Shown here one piece after another: positions 7,243-10,855 of a DNA stretch of 10,855 bases. The first letter of the stretch is position 1. Every line of letters starts with the position of its first letter. The stretch covers positions 1 through 10,855 of the forward strand of contig JAZDNJ010000089.1 of NCBI GenBank assembly GCA_043800105.1, in the 5' to 3' direction. Source of the DNA: JAFGTE01 sp043800105. GTDB lineage: Bacteria; Patescibacteriota; Gracilibacteria; UM-FILTER-43-11. The translations under genes and the position numbers were made by a program. The notes beneath the pieces were generated by a model, which was not told the DNA's origin, searched no databases, and saw only the letters and a list, made by a program, of their open reading frames with translations.

Positions 7243-7947
7243 TTACTTTGCCAACTTGAAGCCGTCACTGACGGCGTCTTTTTCTTCGCAATAACACCTT
7301 TCGCCAGGCTGGTCGCCGGTGGTTCGGCCACTATAACCGGCGGTTTCCGGAAGGAAATAGACTTTTTCGCCGGTGCTTTTTACTTCGGCTTTTATCGGGC
7401 CGCTGGTTTTACAGATTTGAGCCTGTGCCAGGCTGGAGGCGATCATTAAAATAACTATCAGTCCAATCGCTATGACCCAGTATTTATGGGCTATCAGATA
7501 ATCTTTGTATTTCTGTGGGGTCATTTTCCGTCCGAATTCGGCATCGATGTAATTCAGAGGCTGAATGTCAGGAATTTCCGCCGGTCCTTCTTTTTTGTAT
7601 TCATAGAAATAAACTTCGGTTTCCGTCATAAGAACACCATAAGGGGCGCTGACGGCCTGGCAGTCCTTATGGAACATTTCAATGTCTTCCGGCGTTAGCT
7701 TGGGGGTGGCGCTGACGGTTTTTAAGCCGATTACAATCAGCACTTCGCGTCTGGTCAGATTGTCCAGAATATGAAGGTCAAAACGTTTGGCTTCCGGCAT
7801 CTTTTTGACCAATGTGCGCTTATCGTCTATCAGAAGATGTTCCTGAACTTTATCCTTCAGAAAATTCTTAAATTCTTCGGGGGTATTAAACTTCGCGTCG
7901 CCGATCATCTCGGCCAGTTTCTTTTTATTAAGGTTGTCTTCGAGCAT
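7243..7947 (-). CDS. Membrane protein with N-terminal restriction-nuclease-like region and C-terminal sunset domain
   Basis: A 234-aa protein of unknown function. Residues about 156-176 form one transmembrane helix (WVIAIGLIVILMIASSLA). Residues 179-234 look like a sunset domain: Cys179, GPIKAEVKSTGEKVYFLP, a Y-x-x-T-like segment, then GERCYCEEKDAVSDGFKLAK, which parallels the C-IK-NIS...GERWFC..EA..AGW pattern. The N-terminal half (about 40-130) vaguely resembles the N-terminal nuclease region of type I/IV restriction proteins: FDLHIL (56-61), REVLIVIGLK (67-76), and QAVSAPYGVLMTETEVYFYEY (97-117), like the 'gvlTnG..w.lY' strand. In that reading the D...ExK site would be D57 and G74-L75-K76, with the glutamate replaced by Gly, so catalysis is doubtful. 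ATG 7947 has a strong promoter and an A-rich leader without Shine-Dalgarno. asnS follows after 55 bp. Confidence 0.72.
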   Translation of the reverse strand: MLEDNLNKKKLAEMIGDAKFNTPEEFKNFLKDKVQEHLLIDDKRTLVKKMPEAKRFDLHILDNLTRREVLIVIGLKTVSATPKLTPEDIEMFHKDCQAVSAPYGVLMTETEVYFYEYKKEGPAEIPDIQPLNYIDAEFGRKMTPQKYKDYLIAHKYWVIAIGLIVILMIASSLAQAQICKTSGPIKAEVKSTGEKVYFLPETAGYSGRTTGDQPGERCYCEEKDAVSDGFKLAK

Positions 7948-7968
7948 TTTTTTATTTTTAATCAGTTT

Positions 7969-7997
7969 ATTATATCACAAAAAAGCTTAAGAATCAA
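7969..7997 (-). promoter_or_regulatory. Strong sigma70-type promoter of the sunset-domain gene
   Basis: On the minus strand TTGATT (7992-7997) and TATAAT (7969-7974) are separated by 17 bp, with TGA just before the -10 making it also an extended -10. Start near 7962 gives a leader of about 14 nt, almost all A and T. The left target-site copy of the IS ends at 8009 and the IS itself starts at 8010, so the core promoter is intact but its upstream DNA has been replaced by IS sequence. Confidence 0.72.
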
Positions 7998-8001
7998 TTC
8001 A

Positions 8002-8009
8002 AATCCGGC
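8002..8009. repeat. Target-site duplication of the IS, left copy
   Basis: AATCCGGC at 8002-8009 is repeated exactly at 9033-9040, immediately outside the other end of the element. Eight base pairs is the usual duplication size for the IS256 family. Confidence 0.85.
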
Positions 8010-8010
8010 C

Positions 8011-8034
8011 GCACTGTAAACTAAACTGGTGTCT
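8011..8034 (+). repeat. Left terminal inverted repeat of the IS (24 bp)
   Basis: Begins GCACTGTAAAC and ends GGTGTCT; it is the exact reverse complement of 9008-9031. The outermost base of the element (C at 8010, T at 9032) does not pair. The transposase stop codon TAG overlaps its inner end. Confidence 0.93.
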
Positions 8035-8957
8035 AGAATTTGTAATTATTGAGGTAAAAGAGTATTTTTAAAAGATTGTCTAAGCTCCTTTCCGACTTCA
8101 TACCCCTCATAGTCTTGATTCTTTGCTTTATCTGGCCATTCAGATTTTCCAGAAGATTGGTTCCATTGGGTATATTCTCTTCGTAAGAAAGATGCAGTAC
8201 AGCGTGCGGAAGGATACTATGGAACCAATCCAGTGCTAACTGCTCTTTGATGAATAGAGGTTCTGTTTTTTCACGGAATAATCGTATTCGTTGTGGCAGA
8301 TCTTCAATTCTTTTTGTTTTAAGGATGTATTTGATACGTGAGTAGAGCACTTTCTTTCTGCCGGTAAGCTCAGGATAGAGACCTTTGCCAAGTTTACATT
8401 TGAGCTCACGAAGCAAATGGAATATACATCGCTGATGAGGTAAATTGCGTTCTTTGATGACACGAAGCAAGCTTCTGTGTCCATCGCTAACAACACAAAT
8501 GGGCCTATATCCCACTTTATCCAGATGCTGGAAGATCAGACTGTATCCTGTGGCGTTTTCCGTCACATCGATCCAGTAATCGATTACTCCGATACCTGTG
8601 TCGTAAGCAATCATAATGGCCCTATCTTTTCCTTTGACCTTCGTAAATGTCGCATCCAGAAGAAGAACCCTGGAGGCTTTATCTTTGTTCTTCTGATAGT
8701 TTTTGAGTGGAAATGGAATGTGAACCGCATACTCCTGAATCTGTTTCCATTTTCCCATTTTTGAAATACCACTCTTATCCATTATCCTCTGCAGGGTACT
8801 TCTATCTAAAATCCACTGTTCCGCGGCTTTTTTGAGCTTCTTAGTGACATTTTTAGGTATTCTGAAAGTCCTTCCACAATCCTTACATTTTCTTCGTCTG
8901 CCACCGTATTTTTTTAATATTTGTACCCTTACAATCTGTACATCTTTGCCTGGCCAT
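8033..8957 (-). pseudogene. Transposase of the IS, frame-disrupted at an A7 run (IS256 superfamily, MULE-type DDE)
   Basis: The gene lies in two frames. From ATG 8957 the first frame reads MARQRCTDCKGTNIKK and then drifts to a stop near 8883-8885. The second frame continues YGGRRRKCKDCGRTFRIPKN and runs 249 codons past an internal ATG at 8782 to TAG at 8033-8035. Joining them at the A run (8909-8915), by reading six A instead of seven, restores a CxxC...CxxC zinc ribbon and a 307-aa protein. Catalytic candidates in the 249-aa part are D43 (LLLDATF), D100 (VVSDGHRS) and E212 (NLLENLNGQIKQR), with RCIFHLLREL at 118-127 typical of IS256/MULE enzymes. Either this is a decayed or misassembled gene, or expression uses slippage on the A run. 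No GTG, TTG or ATG in the second frame lies upstream of 8782; starting there would omit the zinc ribbon. Confidence 0.82.
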
Positions 8958-8967
8958 ACTTAAAATA

Positions 8968-9001
8968 GTTAGTTTTCCTCAAGAGAATAACAAAAACTAA
9001 C
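8968..9001 (-). promoter_or_regulatory. Hairpin in the transposase leader overlapping its ribosome binding site
   Basis: Nine-base arms GTTAGTTTT and AAAACTAAC (8968-8976 and 8993-9001) are perfect complements around a 16-nt loop. Read on the minus strand, the likely Shine-Dalgarno GAGGAAA (8974-8980) spans the loop end and the 3' arm, so folding would mask part of it. The Shine-Dalgarno lies about 16 nt from ATG 8957, which is long. Such leader hairpins limit transposase translation from read-through messages in several IS families; that role here is inferred. Confidence 0.45.
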
Positions 9002-9007
9002 GATTAC

Positions 9008-9031
9008 AGACACCAGTTTAGTTTACAGTGC
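9008..9031 (-). repeat. Right terminal inverted repeat of the IS (24 bp)
   Basis: Exact reverse complement of 8011-8034; it reads AGACACCAG...ACAGTGC on the plus strand and lies just upstream of the transposase leader hairpin. Confidence 0.93.
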
Positions 9032-9032
9032 T

Positions 9033-9040
9033 AATCCGGC
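9033..9040. repeat. Target-site duplication of the IS, right copy
   Basis: AATCCGGC, identical to 8002-8009. It sits 9 bp beyond the guaD stop codon, so the insertion spared guaD. Confidence 0.85.
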
Positions 9041-9049
9041 TATTTCCTG

Positions 9050-10336
9050 CTATTTCAGCCTTTTTCCTCCGACAAAAACCTGCTCGATCATATCGGCGCT
9101 TCCGCGGTAAATCAGTTTGGAAAGAATCTGTTCGGGTTTCAGGTACAGACTTTTTAATCCGGCGGGATCGGCCTTCTGGTGGTCGATGACCAAAAAATCA
9201 GCCTGTTTACCCGCTTCCAGACTGCCGATTTGTTTTTCCATGGAAAGCACTTTGGCACCGCCTGAAGTGGCCAGATAAAAGGCTTCCGAAAGAGTCATGG
9301 GTGGGCTGATTTTTCCTTTCGAAAATACCGCAAGAAGTTTGGAGTTTTCGATCGCTTCCTTCATCTCATTCAGCATCGACAGGCTGTAACCGCCCGCCAC
9401 GTCGGTGCCAAGTCCCATCACAAGGCCGGACTTTTGATAGTGACGGAATGGCATAATACCGCTGGATAAAAACCGGTTAGAAGTGGGGCAATGTGAAATT
9501 TTAGTGCCGGTTTCTTTTATGCGTTTCTGTTCGCTTTCGCCCAGATAAATGCAATGAGCCATAATGGTTTTGGGCCCCAGAAGGCCGGCTTTATCGTAAA
9601 CGTCGGTGTAATTCCGGTATTTTGGAAACAGCTTTTTGGTGAAGGCGATCTCTCCCAGATTCTCGGAAAGGTGGGTCTGAATGTAAGCCCCTGTTTCTCT
9701 GGCCATTTTGCCCACGGCTTCCATCAGCCTGAAAGAGCAGGTGATTGCAAAGCGCGGAGTCAGGGCATAGAATAATCGGCTCCCGTGACCATGCCATTTC
9801 TCGATCAATTCCTGAGAATCCTTCAGAGATTGCTGTGTTTTTTCCGTTAAATAGGCTGGGCTGTTCTGGTCCATCATCACTTTGCCGATTACCGCCCGTA
9901 ATCCGGCTTTTTTTGCCGCCTGAAAAGCGATGTCCGTGGCGGATTTGTGAATGGTGGCGTAAGTCAGCGTGGTCGTGGTGCCGTTTTTGATCAGGTCGCT
10001 GAAAAAGATTTTGGCGGATTTTTGAGCTTCCTCTTTTTTCGCGAACATCTTTTCGCGCGGGAAAGTGTAATTTTCAAGCCAGGGCAGGAGTTCTTTTTCG
10101 CCGATTCCAGCGAACGCGTACTGGGGCAGGTGATTGTGAGTGTCCACAAAACCCGGGCAGATCAGGCGGTCCGTATAATCGAAAAATTTGTATCCTTTGT
10201 ACTTTCGCCGGGGGTCCTTTGTACCCACGTATTCAATCAGTCCTGTTTTAGACACGATCATATAACCAGGATTTATGATGGTCAGTGTCTGCTCATTTTT
10301 TGGCGAAAGAATGAGGGCCTTATAGATCGAGCTCAT
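9050..10336 (-). CDS. guaD: Guanine deaminase (amidohydrolase superfamily)
   Basis: A 428-aa zinc amidohydrolase that converts guanine to xanthine and ammonia (purine salvage or breakdown, cytosolic). Zinc ligands are visible: H67 and H69 (PGFVDTHNHLPQ), H222 (QTHLSEN), H261 (MAHCIY) and D312 (GLGTDVAGG). Guanine deaminase-specific stretches include LLPWLENYTFPRE (83-95), GKVMMDQNSP (151-160), the WHG block, FYALTPRFA (189-197) with Arg195, and SHCPTSNRFLSSG (281-293). These separate it from chlorohydrolases and cytosine deaminases. ATG 10336 is chosen because MSSIYKALILSP matches the start of the small N-terminal beta-domain; the 18-codon extension to ATG 10390 is basic, low in complexity and overlaps the cupin gene. 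It follows the cupin stop by 10 nt, so the two probably form an operon. No xanthine-using enzyme is present nearby. Confidence 0.93.
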   Translation of the reverse strand: MSSIYKALILSPKNEQTLTIINPGYMIVSKTGLIEYVGTKDPRRKYKGYKFFDYTDRLICPGFVDTHNHLPQYAFAGIGEKELLPWLENYTFPREKMFAKKEEAQKSAKIFFSDLIKNGTTTTLTYATIHKSATDIAFQAAKKAGLRAVIGKVMMDQNSPAYLTEKTQQSLKDSQELIEKWHGHGSRLFYALTPRFAITCSFRLMEAVGKMARETGAYIQTHLSENLGEIAFTKKLFPKYRNYTDVYDKAGLLGPKTIMAHCIYLGESEQKRIKETGTKISHCPTSNRFLSSGIMPFRHYQKSGLVMGLGTDVAGGYSLSMLNEMKEAIENSKLLAVFSKGKISPPMTLSEAFYLATSGGAKVLSMEKQIGSLEAGKQADFLVIDHQKADPAGLKSLYLKPEQILSKLIYRGSADMIEQVFVGGKRLK

Positions 10337-10346
10337 AGGCTTTGTT

Positions 10347-10757
10347 TTAGTTTTTTTCGGTCGTGATCCCGTCGAATTCCTCATCGGCACTTTCGGCTAT
10401 CTGCTTTGTCGCGTGCATGGTGCCGTCTTTATGGTGTGGCGGTGAGTAAATCGTGTACATCTTTAACTCCTCGGTTTCCGAGGTGTTGATCACATTGTGC
10501 TGGGCGCCTGACGGCACGATGATCGAAACACCGTCTTTCAGCTGGTATTCGTTGCCGTCGATGATGCACTTGCCTTCTCCCGACTCAAAGCGGAAGAACT
10601 GATCGTTTTCTTCGTGCACTTCCATACCGATCTCTTCGCCGGGCTTCAGGCTCATCAACACGAGCTGGCAGTGCTTTGCCGAATAAAGCACCTTACGAAA
10701 GTTTGAATTTTCGAGAGTGTCCTTTTCGATATTTGCAAAAAAACCTTTCATATTCAT
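10347..10757 (-). CDS. Small cupin-domain protein
   Basis: A 136-aa single-domain cupin. Cupin motif 1 is PGEEIGMEVHEENDQFFRFESGEG (39-62), with His48; the usual second His of HxH is replaced (HEE), as in a known cupin subgroup with xVHxxxDQFFR. Motif 2 is DGVSIIVPSGAQHNVINT (75-92), with Pro82, Gly84 and His87. A beta-barrel binding a metal through H48, Q53 or E49, and H87 is likely; the substrate is unknown. Residues 105-136 form a charged, probably flexible tail (SPPHHKDGTMHATKQ). ATG 10757 is chosen; a second ATG two codons in (10751) is possible. GGAG lies 16 nt upstream, too far for a standard Shine-Dalgarno. guaD begins 10 nt after its stop, suggesting a joint transcript, but a functional link to guanine is not evident. 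Confidence 0.87.
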   Translation of the reverse strand: MNMKGFFANIEKDTLENSNFRKVLYSAKHCQLVLMSLKPGEEIGMEVHEENDQFFRFESGEGKCIIDGNEYQLKDGVSIIVPSGAQHNVINTSETEELKMYTIYSPPHHKDGTMHATKQIAESADEEFDGITTEKN

Positions 10758-10780
10758 ATTTGTTAGAGAATTACTCCTCT

Positions 10781-10786
10781 ATTATA
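10781..10786 (-). promoter_or_regulatory. Candidate -10 box (TATAAT) for cupin-guaD
   Basis: The minus-strand reading is a perfect TATAAT. Transcription from about 10774 would leave a leader of about 17 nt. The -35 region at 17 bp is poor (ATAATA). It lies between the stop of the upstream Lys-rich gene (10806) and the cupin start. Confidence 0.4.
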
Positions 10787-10805
10787 CATGATATTGGCAA
10801 AGGTA

Positions 10806-10855
10806 TTATTTCTTCTTTTTCGTCTCCTTTTTAACCGTCTTCTTAACAGCTTTTT
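10806..10855 (-). CDS. C-terminal tail of a lysine-rich protein (partial)
   Basis: Read from the window edge, one minus-strand frame gives KAVKKTVKKETKKKK and then TAA at 10806-10808. Such Lys/Ala/Val/Thr tails are common at the ends of nucleic-acid-binding proteins, including histone H1-like and some ribosomal proteins, but 15 residues cannot identify the family. The other two frames lack a comparable pattern: one stops within three codons. The gene would be upstream of the cupin on the same strand, 48 bp away. Confidence 0.5.
   Translation of the reverse strand, partial: KAVKKTVKKETKKKK

Larger units (their letters stand above)
8010..9032 (-). mobile_element. Insertion sequence, IS256 superfamily (IS1249-like), 1023 bp
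   Basis: The boundaries follow from an 8-bp direct repeat (8002-8009 and 9033-9040) enclosing perfect 24-bp terminal inverted repeats. One transposase gene fills the interior on the minus strand; its stop codon overlaps the left repeat (repeat ends 8034, stop 8033-8035). By eye the element is more A/T-rich than the flanking genes. Identical repeats and an intact duplication suggest a recent insertion. Removing the IS and one copy of the duplication rejoins guaD and the sunset gene with a 71-bp gap. Family placement rests on transposase architecture (zinc ribbon, then DDE domain with the C-IFH motif) and duplication length, not on a database match. Confidence 0.9.

Noticed and set aside
7261..7282. 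Stem GCCGTC-ACT-GACGGC followed by a T-rich run on the plus strand, resembling an intrinsic terminator.
   Set aside because: It lies inside the sunset-domain coding sequence and encodes the conserved D-A-V-S-D-G-F segment. No plus-strand gene ends nearby, and on the minus strand the T-run is on the wrong side.
8010..9032. Reading the inverted-repeat region as a CRISPR, integron attC or MITE-like structure.
   Set aside because: There is a single pair of repeats at the ends of a transposase-bearing unit with a direct target duplication, which fully explains the structure.
10337..10390. Possible 18-codon N-terminal extension of guaD from ATG 10390.
   Set aside because: It overlaps the cupin coding region by 44 nt, is lysine-rich, and family members begin near the MSSIYKALIL residues.

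Overview
The window holds eight chromosomal protein genes, two of them cut by the window edges, plus one insertion sequence. It reads as a compact bacterial chromosome using the standard code, since TGA works as a stop in yjbQ and asnS. Promoters look sigma70-like (TATAAT, often with an extended TGn -10), intergenic gaps are short, and convergent genes abut or overlap at their stop codons. Only asnS has a well-placed Shine-Dalgarno; other genes have A/T-rich leaders or apparently almost no leader. A FemAB-type enzyme, a membrane-anchored alpha-2-macroglobulin, a 'sunset'-domain membrane protein and an archaeal-type AsnRS fit an uncultured lineage, perhaps Patescibacteria/CPR. That placement is inference and weak: an LctP-type permease and guanine deaminase would be unusually metabolic for that group.

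Layout. 1-2272 (-) is the N-terminal 757 codons of a large alpha-2-macroglobulin-like surface protein. A 97-bp divergent promoter region separates it from purN (2370-2972, +) and the tightly linked femX-like gene (2981-3883, +). lctP (3880-5454, -) converges on femX with a 4-nt overlap. It is divergent from yjbQ (5508-5891, +) across 53 bp of back-to-back promoters. yjbQ abuts asnS (5892-7187, -) tail to tail in the palindrome TGATCA. The rest is read on the minus strand. In transcription order it is: the end of a Lys-rich protein (10806-10855), a cupin (10347-10757), guaD (9050-10336), the IS (8010-9032), the sunset-domain membrane protein (7243-7947) and asnS.

The IS is 1023 bp with perfect 24-bp inverted repeats and an 8-bp target duplication (AATCCGGC). 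It encodes an IS256-superfamily transposase of the IS1249-like type. It landed in what was a 71-bp gap between guaD and the sunset gene, 4 bp upstream of the latter's near-consensus promoter. The transposase zinc ribbon is split between two frames at a run of seven A residues, and its leader can form a hairpin covering the ribosome binding site.

Functional themes are purine metabolism (purN for synthesis, guaD for guanine breakdown), cell envelope (alpha-2-macroglobulin, FemX), organic-acid transport (LctP) and translation (AsnS). I see no phage genes, CRISPR array, tRNA or rRNA, and no gene-free stretch longer than 300 bp. No defence or biosynthetic system is evident. The least explained items are the sunset membrane protein, with a possible degenerate nuclease-like domain, and the control of the IS.
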